Below are positions 1-10,693 of a stretch of 64,000 bases of DNA, in pieces. The translations under genes were made by a program, and so were the position numbers. A model generated the notes under the pieces. The model was not told the DNA's origin and did no database searches. It saw only the letters and a program-made list of their open reading frames with translations. The stretch is from Strigops habroptila (taxonomy: Eukaryota; Chordata; Aves; Psittaciformes; Psittacidae): assembly GCF_004027225.2 (NCBI RefSeq), contig NC_044277.2:28968995-29032994 (forward strand). The letters are read 5' to 3'. Position 1 is the stretch's first letter; each line of letters opens with the position of its first letter.

Positions 1-1066
1 GTGTTCACAATTTCTGACCTTTAATATCAGTGTTGTCTTACCAACATATTGTGTGCCCTGGGGAGTGTACTCGAGTATGTCACAGGACTTACTAGGGGAT
101 TTTTGCTTTATGTTATACATCTTCCTTATCCACTCTAAGATGTTTATAGATCACTGCAATAGCCCAGTGAGTAGAACTGTTCTTCCAGAAGATCAGGTTC
201 TGGGGAAATTATTTATATTGCTTTCAGATATTGCTTCTCTACCATATTTTTCACTGTACTTATGTAAATAATGCAATTTTTTATTCTTTAAGGGTACAGA
301 TCCTCAGTAAAGAGCTATGTGTAGGAATATCATAGCTGTCAGGGTTTTTTTTCTACTGACCTTATCATACCTGTGGGTCTGACTGTGTCGTGTTGCTAAG
401 GTGTCTGGAAACTGGGTTATGACTCATCCTTGTCCTCTGCCTTAGAGCACCTTTAAGGGGCTTAAAGGAGGGTCAGAAAATAAAAATACAAGTGAAGGAA
501 CAACTACCCAGCTTCCTAACCCTCCCATACTTCAGAGTCCACATAGTTCAAAGTGTTGAGGCATTGTGGGCATGAGATGACAGTAGGTTCCCAGGGCATC
601 CCCATTGCTCCTTTGCAAGCCAGCAGTGCTGGCTTCAGCAGTCTCCCTGAGATCTCCCGCAGTTAGATATTCACATTAACCAGTCAGCCCCATGTTAGCA
701 CAGCCTCTTTCTGCTCAAGGATGCAGCCCTGGCATAACAAATTGCACTTGAACAGCTTGAGAGCTGCAGGTGGCTAAAGAGCCCCAAAACTACCACCCAC
801 CATCTAACAGCAACCAGCAGTTTCCAAATTTGTTGTAAGTCCTTGCAGCTAGTAACTACAAACATTTATCATTTTCTCCATCTGAAGAAATGAGGCTGCT
901 GCCTTCTCAACCTAGAAATGTGGGGAGGGCAAGTCATAGGAGAAAATTACATTGAAAGGAGTCTCACAAAGACAGATGGGGACAGAAAGAAGCTGTGCTC
1001 AAAGAAATAGAAGTCTAAACCATTCTCCATTCTCTGTGTTGCTAAAATTTCATTTTACAAACAGAA
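1..1066. other. No gene recognised
   Basis: No convincing exon, RNA gene or repeat was seen in this AT-rich stretch. The short open frame at 53-271 has no recognisable domain and no splice context. Confidence 0.4.
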
Positions 1067-1330
1067 ATGGCTGATCAGGATTCTGATCCTCATCAGAAAT
1101 TTGATGAAGCCATCAATGACTTTACTAAAACTGCTGATTTTTGAGTGACACTGCACACTTACATAAAAATGCTCTATCAACATTGGGTTTAAATATATGC
1201 ATAACTGGCTCCACAGTATGATGAGAATGATCAAGTTCTCAGAGCAAAAATCAGGATGCTATATAAAGAGAAATGCCATAGGAATGACATGTTTTATGTA
1301 TTTATGAAACTTTGCCATTAGGAAAAGTAG
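1067..1330 (+). pseudogene. Coding-like relic, unrecognised
   Basis: An ATG in good context (GAAATGG) just after an acceptor-like CAG opens a 25-codon frame that ends in TGA at 1142-1144. Coding-like text continues past this point in other frames up to about 1330, for example Y-D-E-N-D-Q-V-L-R-A-K-I-R-M-L-Y. This would need at least two one-base shifts, which suggests a decayed gene copy. I do not recognise the family. It may instead be chance, or exons of the gene that follows. Confidence 0.2.
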
Positions 1331-3328
1331 TCAAACGTGAAGCAGTCTTAGTCTGCTTTCATATATGCACTTTTCCATAGGATTCACACAGCACAAGAGT
1401 ATGCGTGAAAATACATAACATCTAGATGAAATACAAAAGTGACATAAATGCCTTATTTTGGTAACAATACATTAAAGGGATTGCTCTGCCCCTTTAGGAG
1501 CCTGATGTGATGCAAGCAGCACTGGTCAGCCAGTGCTAGAAAAAGACATTTTATTCCAGGTGACATTCAGGTAGAGATGTCTCCGTTAAAAAAGTAGTCT
1601 TTAAAGCCTTTACATATTGTATCAATCACAGAATCTAAACGAAGAAGTTGTTTCAAAACAGTCAATTAATGGTAAATGTTAATACTGACACAGAAGAGAG
1701 AAACAAGGGGTTAAATGCCAACCTAATTCTTGAGTTGTGATCTAGAAACTACTGAAGAAGTCAGGCAACCAGTAATGATAGAGAAGGAACAAAAAAAAGC
1801 CCTCCAAAATAATAAGCCAATACCATGTTATATGATTTTCAGCAGTTTGATCAAGAAAGATGAGTAACCACAACAAACTTGGAAATACGTCAGGCTGAGG
1901 GTGCCTTGGAAATGTATTAGGTGGCCATGGGTACCTATCTTTGTAATGCACCAGTCTGTGAAGAAGGATCTGATCCTTTCTGTTGCTGATGTTTAATTGC
2001 AACACGGATCCAGGCTTATGCTGGGGAACATCCATTGAACCCACTGGTGTTCTGCAACAAAATGCATGAGGCAGTGACTCCCTCAGTGAGCCTCTTTAGC
2101 CCGTGGGAGCTGGATTCATAGGGTCACTGCTTTGTTCAGCAAGCGCATTTGGGTCCATTCCCTTTCTGTTTTCCTGCACTCAGGGAGTAATTTTTCTGTG
2201 CAAATAATGGAGGAGAGATTCACCCAAAACCTTCCCTGTATATTAAACACGTTTAGTCATGTTAACCTGTATCTTTCTGCTTGTTTCTGGGATGGCACTG
2301 GTCAACTACAAAACCTGTGCTCAGAATCAATGGTTAGTTGCCATTAAATTTATCCAGATGACACTGGGTCAAAATTCTTGTTGAAATTTCTGAATACAGC
2401 TAAATAAAATTTCTTTAGTGCCAGAACAATCTTCTAACTAATACCAATTTAGTATGAAGTCCTTAAAAAATGCTGTGTGCCAAAGAAATTACGACTATGC
2501 CTAACTGTGCCAGCACTATGTGGAGCTCACTTATGTTCTGAAGCTAGAGAAGTCATATCAGATTTGCGTTAATGGATTTTCCCAGAAAACATTTTCTCAA
2601 ACTGGTGCACAGCTGAACAACCAGAGCTTGTGTAATTCTCCTCTTGAATGCTTCACAATGTAATTTTTTGGTCCTCTAAATATGAGATTCCAACTAAAGT
2701 AACAGTGCATGTAATGTTGGCAATAGAAGCAGGTAATGTGAAATTCATACCTCAGACCTGCTTTCCTATGCCACTTAGGTTGAGCCAAAATGCTACTCTC
2801 TTGTTGGAAGCTAAGTGAGTATCAGATGCCTTTTATTTCCCTGACATGAGTGCCGCATACCACAATGTGCTCCAAGCCTTATTTGCATTTGAAGAAGAAT
2901 CGGTCTTTTGTGTGCTTTTACTGCAATCATTGCTGTTGTAAGGATATTCCTTTCCTGGCAGGTATAGATTGCCTAATTGGTCTTGTCCATTCAACTCTGT
3001 TTTTTCCTACATTATCATCCAGTCTGTAAGACTTGTGCTACCCTGATTTCTTTTCCTAGAGTCCTAAACATGTGTCATAAAGATAAGGAAACGTAAGGTG
3101 AAAAGAACGCCACATTTTTTTCTTTGCTGTGTTTCTTGCTTCCTCTACCGAGTGCTGGCTGTTCTGCAAAATCTCAGGACACCTAGGGAGAAGGAAACCT
3201 GAGCATCAGAGTTTGGCCTGCAAGTCATCCTTGGTGGGTTAATTAAAAGAGCTTTCCTCATGATGAAGCAATGATCAAATGGTAGGGGAATAATCTGATC
3301 TTTTTTTTAAATTGTGCTGTTACTGCAG
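1331..3328. other. No gene recognised
   Basis: Nothing supportable was found. The open frame on the minus strand at 1742-2044 has no recognisable domain. Bases about 3224-3300 are similar to about 5110-5185 (see the repeat entry). Confidence 0.35.
3224..3300 (+). repeat. Local duplicate of about 5110-5185
   Basis: This stretch (catccttggtgggttaatta and onward, through gatgaagcaatgatcaaatg) recurs with a few differences at about 5110-5185. The pair flanks the NOL8-like exons and the CR1 insertion. It is either a small tandem duplication or two copies of an unnamed repeat. Confidence 0.6.
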
Positions 3329-4322
3329 AGCCCTACATAGTTGAAACAATAAACCCTGTAAAATTCATATGGCAAGAAGATCCACATTTCCAAGACAGCA
3401 GTTCTGAGGGTGATGATGAACTGGAGGCATCAGAAAGCAAAGGGACAAAGAAATGCAAATTATTTCTGTAGTTGTTGTCTATTTGGTTGTGGTAGGTTGA
3501 TGCTATGAGAATATTAATAGCAGCACCTGGGTCACGGGGAAACTAACATCTTCATTCCACATCTCTGGACAAGGGAAGTCATCTGCGAAAACCATTCCCT
3601 GCTGCACAGAATGTAGTAGTCAAAAATGCCAATACCACCCGTGATGTGAAATTGAGTATAAAAGCTGAGTTTCTAGCTCAGTGCAAGAGAACTCAGCTGG
3701 GTAGTGGGTTTGGCCCAAACTCAAATCATATGTGAAGTTTTCTAAAGAAACATTTTTTTATAGGAGGCTGTATTGGGTTACAGTGGAGTAATGTCCTTCA
3801 GCACATACGATTTCTCTGGAGCCTTACAGCCTTACAGCTTGAACTTGGGCTAATGGAATTTGATGGTAGCTCTTATGATGCTAAATTTCCTTTGTGTTTT
3901 TTCTAGGCTTTTCTCTTTACCACAGAGAGAAAGTGCTAGATCTTTCTTCTTCTCCAAAGAGGATGAACGCCTAAGAGGTATAACAGAACTTAGTCACCCT
4001 CTTTTTGACGATTTATCTAGACATTTTGGATCCTTTCAGATATACATCTGATACTTAATTTTTCCCTGTGTTTCTGGTGTTCTTGTTAAGAATATTGACT
4101 ACTCTTATCAGCCACATATGCCAACATATGGTTTTTGATCCTAAATGATAATGACTTTGTTTCTGTGTTGCTCATGAGAGTCACGAAGAGGAACACATTC
4201 AGAAGAATGTAACCATGTTAATTTTTTCTTTTTGTGCAGAGAGCCCTAAGTTATTTTGTAAATCAGTAGACCTCAGTGAAGAAAAAGATGGTTGGGAAGA
4301 CAGACGTAGATTATTGCTTGAG
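3329..4322 (+). CDS. NOL8: NOL8 C-terminal exons (partial gene or fragment)
   Basis: Three exons are read: 3329-3467, 3907-3977 and 4240-4322. Each acceptor is an AG after a pyrimidine-rich tract. The donors are gtagtt (weak), gtataa (weak) and gtgagt (strong). All junction phases agree and no stop interrupts the joined frame. The peptide contains W-Q-E-D-P-H-F-Q-D-S-S-S, then S-F-F-F-S-K-E-D-E-R-L, then P-K-L-F-C-K-S and W-E-D-R-R-R-L-L-L-E. This order matches my recollection of the C-terminal end of nucleolar protein 8, an RNA-binding factor in ribosome biogenesis. The expected last exon, a short basic lysine-rich tail, was not found before the CR1 at 4.4 kb or before the PHF7-like gene. 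Upstream exons were also not found. It could therefore be a partial duplicate or a truncated gene. The NOL8 name rests on memory of the family. Confidence 0.55.
3981..4078 (+). repeat. Source half A of duplicated block (copy at 8981)
   Basis: This block (acagaacttagtcaccctct and onward, to tgtgtttctgg) recurs at about 8981-9072 with a handful of differences. In the copy it is joined directly to sequence matching 5533 onward, skipping about 1.45 kb. Confidence 0.8.
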
Positions 4323-4395
4323 GTGAGTGTTTCAACATCCGTTATTTGGTAACTGGAGCCCTGAGGAGGACTTGGGGTGTTGGCTAAAAGCTCAA

Positions 4396-5036
4396 CATGA
4401 CCCGGCAGTGTGCGCTCGCAGCCCAGAAACCAACCATGTCCTGGGCTGCATGCGAAGGAACGTGGCCAACAGGTCGAGGGAGGGGATTCTTCCCCTCTAA
4501 CTGCGCTCTGGTGAGACCCCCCACTACAGTCCTGCGTCCAGCTCTGGAGTCCTCTGTCCAGGAAAGACATGGACCTTTTGTTGGAGAGGGCCCAGAGGAG
4601 GGGCACAGGAAAAATCAGAGGGATGGAACACCTCTTCTATGAGGAAAGGCTGAGAGAGTTAGGGCTCTTCAACCTGGAGAAGACAAGACTCTGGGGAGAC
4701 CTTCTTGTGGCCTTTCAGTTCTTAAAAGGGGCCTATAAGAAAGATGGGGAGACACTTTTTAGCAGGGCCTGTTGCGATAGCATGAGGGGTAATGCTTTCA
4801 AACTAAAAGAGGGAAGATTGAGGCTGGATGTGAGGAAGAAATTCTTTACAATGAGGGTGGTAAAATCCTGGCACAGGCTGCCCAGAGAGACAGTAGGTGC
4901 CCCATCCTGGAGACATTCAAGACCAGGCAGGATGTGGTTCTAGGCAACCTGATCTAGTTGAAGATGTCCCTGCGCATTGCAGGGGACTGGAATAGATGAC
5001 CTTTGAAGGTTCACCCAAACTATTCTGTGGCGCCTT
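4396..5036 (+). mobile_element. CR1 LINE 3' fragment, sense
   Basis: The stretch has the familiar 3' text of avian CR1: ggcacaggaaaaatcagagg, then the aggctgagagagttagggct block, then cacaggctgcccagagagac, then gactggaatagatgacctt. It ends with the CR1 terminal octamer ATTCTGTG at 5022-5029. Open frames here (4397-4642 and 4569-4943) are remnants of element sequence, not host genes. It is 5'-truncated, as is usual for CR1. It sits directly downstream of the last NOL8-like exon. Confidence 0.85.
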
Positions 5037-5109
5037 TTCTCCTACTCTGGTTGTGCCCAAGACACTATCTGGTGTTTGTCCTGGTGTCGCAGGTGAATTA
5101 TTCAGGGAA

Positions 5110-5185
5110 GTCATCCTTGGCAGGTTAATTAAAAGGGCTTTCTTCATGATGAAGAGATGATCAAATGGTAAGGAATCAATGACTG
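5110..5185 (+). repeat. Local duplicate of about 3224-3300
   Basis: Matches the 3224-3300 block (catccttggcaggttaatta and onward) with small differences. Confidence 0.6.
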
Positions 5186-5238
5186 AATGAAAATCAGAGG
5201 GTAAGCAAATGGTGATTAAGCAACCATGGAATGGTAAG

Positions 5239-5330
5239 TAGAATCACAGAATCAATTAGGTTGGAGGAGACCCTACAGGTCATCAAGTCCACCCATTAAC
5301 CTAACACTGCCAAGTCCACCACAAAACCTT
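5239..5330 (-). mobile_element. CR1 LINE 3' end, antisense
   Basis: The text aatcacagaatcaattaggt tggaggagaccc, followed by catcaagtccaccc, is the reverse complement of the typical CR1 3' end. It is a short fragment. Confidence 0.75.
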
Positions 5331-5532
5331 GTCCCTAAGCTGAGCCTTGACTCTGCACTTGCTGCAGGAGCAGCCACCCCGGTGATGTGGATGCCGAGGC
5401 CTCGGGACCCTGCCTGGGCGCTTCACAGCCACCCCTGTGAGGCGGTGGCTGTGCCACAGAGGGTGGCGGGTGGCCGAGGATGCCATGCCTGCACTGGGGG
5501 TACACACGGGCAATGGTGCCGATGTCCCAATG

Positions 5533-5817
5533 GCCACTGTGACCCGTCGGGTCAGGCCTACAGAAAGGAGCGCTGGGCACAGTGTGTCACTGCAACCTGG
5601 TGAGGTGCGGAGTGGAGAGGGCAGGGCAGGGACAGGGCTCTCAGGGGGCTGCCGAGGGAGGAGGGGGGCCCCACACCGCAGGGCTCCGGGTCTTTCCTGC
5701 AAGCTCAGCCGTGACTCGCTTCTCCCTCAGAGGTAGCAGAGGAGCATCTGGAGGAGGCGCCCCAGCACTGCTGGGACAGGGACTCTCCAAACGCCCACCG
5801 TTGACGTGTGCTGTGTC
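5533..5817 (+). repeat. Source half B of duplicated block; probable 5' UTR region of the PHF7-like gene
   Basis: This GC-rich block recurs almost exactly at about 9073-9358. It contains a donor-like CCTG|gtgagg and an acceptor-like ctccctcag|AGG, so it may include non-coding 5' exons of the gene beginning at 5846. The copy ends where the two diverge, just before the exon that carries the start codon. Confidence 0.75.
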
Positions 5818-5845
5818 CACACAGAAGTGTAAGACGCCTGACTCG

Positions 5846-6953
5846 ATGGAGCAGGGTGAGAGCAAAGTCCCCCTCCCACAGGCTGGCAGAAGGGCTCCCA
5901 GGGCGGTCAGCGTGGGGCTGGGAGCGTTGGCAGGAGGAGGCAGGAGCTCCTCACTCGTGCTGGGGCAGGGCCCCTCCTGTCCTCGGCAACAGGGGCCCAG
6001 GTTGGGCAGCGGGCAGCAGGCACCTGCCAGGACACTCGTGCCTGCAATGCCCTTTGCTCTCCAAGGCGTCCAGCCCTGCCCAGCAGCCAGCTAGGCATGG
6101 ACAGAGCAGCCCTTGGACATGCCCCTGGCCCCGCAGAGGTGCTCATTCCCGGTGGCATTTGCTCTCTCCCCTCCAGCATGCGTGCTGTGTCGCCGGGCAC
6201 ACGCAGACCCAAACATCTGCGGGCCCAAACTGAGGAACGGAGGGATCTGTGCCCATCGCTTTTGCCTAGTGAGTTTCTGTGGGGCTGGCTGCAGCTTTCT
6301 GACAGGCAGGCCCTGCCGCATACTCCTCATCGGCTCCTCTCTTTTCTGTAGTGTTTCGCCAATGGGAAACAACAGCAAGAGACTGCAGATGAGTTTCATC
6401 TTAAGGATATTAGCTGCGTGATCAAGCGGGCGGCGTACAAGGTGAGCACCTGAGACGATCAGGGAGATTAGTGCCAGGAGAGCTTGGCCGGAGCTTAGCC
6501 CAGATGCCAAGAACAAAATCCCAGCCCTTCCAACCAGCCCTGGGACAAAAGTCTTGCTCCCAGCAGCTCCACAGAGGCTCCAGCACAGGAGCCTGCTCTG
6601 CGAGGCGGATCTGTGGCCTGTGACCCAGCAGAGGCCACATCTTGCCCCCTGCCCCGAGGCGTGGGGCTGGCTGTGGAGGCCCTGAGGCTGCTGCTGATGG
6701 CGGCTGCTCTGCTCTTTCCAGGACTGCTTCATCTGTGGCGAGAGCGGGGCCACCATCACCTGCTGGCAGAAGGGCTGCAAACGCAGATTCCATCTCCCCT
6801 GTGCTGTGGAGGGTAGATGCATCACCCAGTTCTTTGAGCACTACAGGTAAGGGCAGGCAGGCCCCGTGCGTGAGGCTACTTGCTTTCAGTACCCTTCCTG
6901 CCTGGGCCAGCCAAAGAAGAAAGAAACCTGCAGTGACTCTTCCCAGTGGCTGA

Positions 6954-6990
<37 letters not shown>

Positions 6991-8330
6991 CAGGAAGGGG
7001 CTGGGGCTCCTTAACACGTCCTGCGCCCTCCTTGCCCCCACCGGGGAAGGACCCAGCGCTTTGCACGTCACCCATCTTGTTCCATTTTCCCCAGGTCCTT
7101 CTGCTGGGAGCACCGCCCACAGCAGGCAGTGGTGGTGGCTCCAGAGAACACTGCCTGCCTCATCTGCCTGGAGCTTGTGGAGGGCAGAACAAGCTACAGG
7201 ACCCTGGTGTGCCCAGCATGCAAACACGCCTGGTTCCACAGGGCCTGTGTCCAGAATTATGCCCTCCATGCGGGTTTCGTCTGCTTCTCGTGCCCGCACT
7301 GTCAAAATCAATATCAATTCCTGACAGAAATGCGCACCATGGGGATCCGAATCCCCAGGAGGTTGGTTTCTTCCCAGCACAAAAGGCAGGAGGGTCCCAG
7401 TGCTGTGCACAGTCATGGCCCTCCACTGTCCCCTGAGTCTCAGCTTCAGCTTCACAGAGGTGTTGGAAACGGGGTGGTGGGGATGAATGTGGAAGCCCTG
7501 CATCTGCCTTATGCCGGGGCAGCAGGGCCTCATCAATTTTCCCTTTCCTCACCAAAAGAGGACCATCATGGACAGAAGACGGTGGCTACGCACAATTACG
7601 CAAGAGGCACAGCCGCTGTGATGCCAGGCAGTGCCTTTGTCCAGGAGGCAGGGAGGAGGCAGAGCAAGAGGGGTAAGTTGACAAAGCTGCACCCCAGGGC
7701 TCAGCACAGGATCTCTGTCTCGCCAAGGGCTAGAAGCAGAAGGGCTGAGAACAAGAGCTCTGCTGGAAGATCCCGTGCTGTGGGCACTTTGTCCTCAGAG
7801 CCATGATCCCCTTTCCTTCCCCAGGCCCTGGCAATTGCTGCTGTGCTGCTCCTGCGCTGCTGAGGGCACCCACAAACGCTGCTCCTCCCTGAAGCACAGC
7901 ACAACTAGCTGGGAGTGTGACACCTGTGCTGGCGCAGGCACCTGTAAGTGTCAAAGCACCCGTGTGCTCCTGGGCTGGGGCCAGGGGCCGGGCCAGGCCA
8001 TGGGTGCCCGGTGTGGGCTTGCCAGAGCCTCGCTGCTCCAGGAGGGCTGGGGCACCTCTCTGGCCCATCCCTCCCCAGGCCTGGGGGAGCGTACCCTTGA
8101 CCTTCCTGCTTCCTCTTGCAGCCTCTGGTGCCAGCTCGGCGCTTGCAAAGAGGGGCCCCCCAGCCAGGCAGTGCCGGGGCTGTCTCACTTCTCCCCAGCA
8201 CCTGGGACCAGCAGCCCCAGCACTGGCAGCCAGGCACCACTGGGACCAAGCCACGCTTCCCCCGTGCAAGAGGGCAGCAGCCGCTCCAGCCCCCCAGGAC
8301 CTGACCGACGGCAAAACCAAACCCGATTGA
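5846..8330 (+). CDS. PHF7-like PHD/RING-type zinc-finger protein, 8 coding exons
   Basis: Coding exons are 5846-5855, 6177-6268, 6352-6441, 6722-6846, 7095-7361, 7559-7672, 7825-7943 and 8122-8330, with GT/AG boundaries throughout. They total 1026 nt, or 341 codons plus TGA, with no internal stop. Residues about 4-112 are an extended PHD (C-V-L-C-R-R-A-H-A-D-P-N-I-C-G, then C-A-H-R-F-C-L, then C-F-I-C-G, then F-H-L-P-C-A and F-C-W-E-H-R). Residues 127-176 are a second Cys/His finger (C-L-I-C to C-P-H-C). A third Cys cluster (L-L-L-C-C-S-C, W-E-C-D-T-C) lies near 236-270. This order is that of PHF7/G2E3. Mammalian PHF7 is a testis-biased histone reader with ubiquitin-ligase activity. The 3' tail is proline/alanine-rich and divergent. 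The start is the first ATG in frame, but an upstream 5' exon could extend the protein. This is one of a gene type that I recall as multicopy in birds, and the nearby duplication of its 5' end fits that. Confidence 0.8.
6955..6993 (+). repeat. Hexanucleotide microsatellite (AGAGCC)n in an intron
   Basis: About six copies of agagcc in the intron between the fourth and fifth coding exons of the PHF7-like gene. Confidence 0.9.
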
Positions 8331-8523
8331 GCCGTCAAACCCAAACTCCCTACGCGCGGCCTAGAAGAGAGCAGGAGAGGACCAAGAGCACCATCACCAA
8401 GCACTGAGTGGAGCTCCCGCTTGCAACATCAGGCCCAGACTCCCAACACACGGCCTGGACACCTCCGCGCGACCAGCCATGCTCCATCCCCGAGTGACAG
8501 CTCTGATGCCTGCCCGCCGGCAC

Positions 8524-8529
8524 AATAAA
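8524..8529 (+). terminator. Polyadenylation signal AATAAA of the PHF7-like gene
   Basis: The AATAAA lies 194 bases after the stop codon, in the same orientation and followed by a T/G-rich stretch (gtgtccttcatctctgg). This is the expected 3' UTR length and position. Confidence 0.7.
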
Positions 8530-8980
8530 GGTGTCCTTCATCTCTGGACTGAGAGATCGCAGGCTCGTTTGTTGGCTTCCTCCTCCTCCTCTCCCTTTCT
8601 CAAGGGGCAGCATCAGGGGCTGAGCCCAGAGCATTGTCCTCTCCCTGGGGGTTGGCAGCCCCTTCCCCAGACCTCCCTCCTGCACCCACCCAGCCAGCCT
8701 GGCCCTCGCAGCTCGCCCCGCAAAGTCACGCACCCCGGTCCCAGTGACTTCTGACATGCTCCAGTTCTGCTCCCCTCTGGGCAAGGCCCTTCAGGCAAAC
8801 CACAGGGGGTCGTACAGGTGCTGTGCGCATGAAGTGCCTTCCTGATCGGTCTTAATACAGCTTTAAAGCTGATTCATTGCGGTAAGGAGCAGCATCCTCT
8901 CTGAGGAAGGTAGGGGAACCTGGGAGACAGCTGATGGGCTTTTCTGCCCACAAAGAGACAGCGAGGAAGGACAGGCAAAC

Positions 8981-9358
8981 AGAACTTAGTCACCCTCTTT
9001 TTGACGAGTTATCTAGACATTTTGGATCCTTTCAGACATATATCTGATACTCAATATTCCCTGTGTTTCTGGCCACTGTGACCCACGGGGTCAGGCCTAC
9101 AAAAAGGAGCACTGGGCACAGTGTGTCACTGCGACCCGGTGAGGTGCGGAGTGGAGAGGGCAGGGCAGGGACAGGGCTCTCAGGGGGCTGCCGAGGGAGG
9201 AGGGGGGCCCCACACCGCAGGGCTCCGGGTCTTTCCTGCAAGCTCAGCCGTGACTCTCTTCTCCCTCAGAGGTAGCAGAGGAGCATTTGGAGGAGGCGCC
9301 CCAGCGCTGCTGGGACAGGGACTCTCCAAACGCCCACCGTTGACGTGTGCTGTGTCCA
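8981..9358 (+). repeat. Rearranged copy of 3981-4078 joined to 5533-5817
   Basis: The first about 92 bases match the intron after the second NOL8-like exon. The remainder matches the 5' region of the PHF7-like gene. About 1.45 kb present in the source (4079-5532, including both CR1 fragments and the third NOL8-like exon) is absent. Either the duplication preceded the CR1 insertion, or the copy was later deleted. Confidence 0.8.
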
Positions 9359-9594
9359 TGTTTGTGGTCTCTCGCTGGGGGTCAGCAGCTCTTAACAGGA
9401 GTGGAGCAACTCCTGTCCTAAAATATGTGTCCATATTTGCAGCTTCACAGCCTTCTTCATTCAGCAATTAACCAGCAGATTTTTGCTGTTGATATAACAA
9501 AGGGCTTTTGTGCTCTTTGGATTTAGGTAAACAATCAGATAATTTGAAGAAGCACTGTAGGTGGAAATAGTATGTTTTTCCCACTGCACTGTGA

Positions 9595-9690
9595 ACAATA
9601 ATAATAATAGTAATAGTAATAATAAGAAGAACAACAACAACATTAATTTTTCTGGTACTTTTTTTTTTCTTTTTTTTTTTTGTTTTCTTT
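9595..9690 (+). repeat. AAT/AAC microsatellite followed by T-rich tract
   Basis: Imperfect (aat)n with (aac)n at 9595-9643, then poly-T runs at 9659-9681. A minus-strand open frame rich in leucine here is only translation of this repeat. Confidence 0.85.
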
Positions 9691-10693
9691 AATATGCTTA
9701 AATGAATGTTCCTTAGATAATTAGGCTCTCAGGCTACTTAAATTTGGATCACTCCAGTGGCTACTTCAGCTGTTTGGAAGCAACACACAGCAGCTTCACA
9801 CAGAGAGTGAAATAATATCAGCTTTGCTTTCCCCCAGGAAACAGAGAAAGATGTTCTCCACTCAAAACTAGTGTAATTTATCATTTCCTGTACACTAAAA
9901 GGCTGCAAGGTTCAACATAAAGGTAAAGGTGAAACACTAAAACAAATCTGGAAGACATTAGGTTATATGAAATAGAAATTTGTGCTGCAAGGGACATGAA
10001 GAACAGAAATTTTTTTATTGGTTCCTTGTCAGTATTTAAAAACAGAGTGATAGCAATGGTGTACTGGTACTGCCTGGAAGGATCAAAGGGAGAAGTTTCT
10101 GTAAACAAAGGTAAAAATTTATAGTTTTAATCATTCCAGCTTCCATAAGAAAAACTTGAAAATATTTTCAATCAATATCCATCAATATTTGGATGGAAGA
10201 TGTCTAAAGAAACCCAAGTGACTTTGGCTGAATGTAATTGGCTATTTTCTGTTCACAGAGTATTCATATTTCCTCAAATTTATGTGACAAGGACTTTGTG
10301 CTGAACTGTTGAAATTTGAGTGATTAAGATTTGGTTGTAATTCATCCAATTTTTCCTAAGGTATTCCCTGGCTGGATGACTAGGTATGAATGCAAATTTT
10401 CAATTACATACATGCTTGTCTCAACAGCTTGGAAATACACTATCCAAATCTTTCTGCCAGCCAGATAGATATATCTGGGGCTTTTAACAAAGTTTTACAG
10501 GAAGAAAACATGCAAGTAGGCTTAAATGTATAAATGGCTTAAAAACAGGATTAGAAAAAAATCATTAATAGGTTTATGAGGCACTGTTGAGTACAGTGCC
10601 TCCACTTGACCTCAGCTTACTAAACCCCTGATTTCTGGAATGAGGGAGTACACAAGCAGGATCCCTCAATATTTGTGGCTTCCTTATATTTCA
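9691..10693. other. No gene recognised
   Basis: AT-rich sequence without a recognisable exon or repeat family. Confidence 0.4.

Noticed and set aside
4397-4943. Two overlapping plus-strand frames of 81 and 124 codons
   Set aside because: They are translations of the CR1 3' region.
6091-7536. Long minus-strand frames opposite the PHF7-like gene
   Set aside because: They are shadows of GC-rich exons and introns. The plus-strand exon chain explains the region fully.
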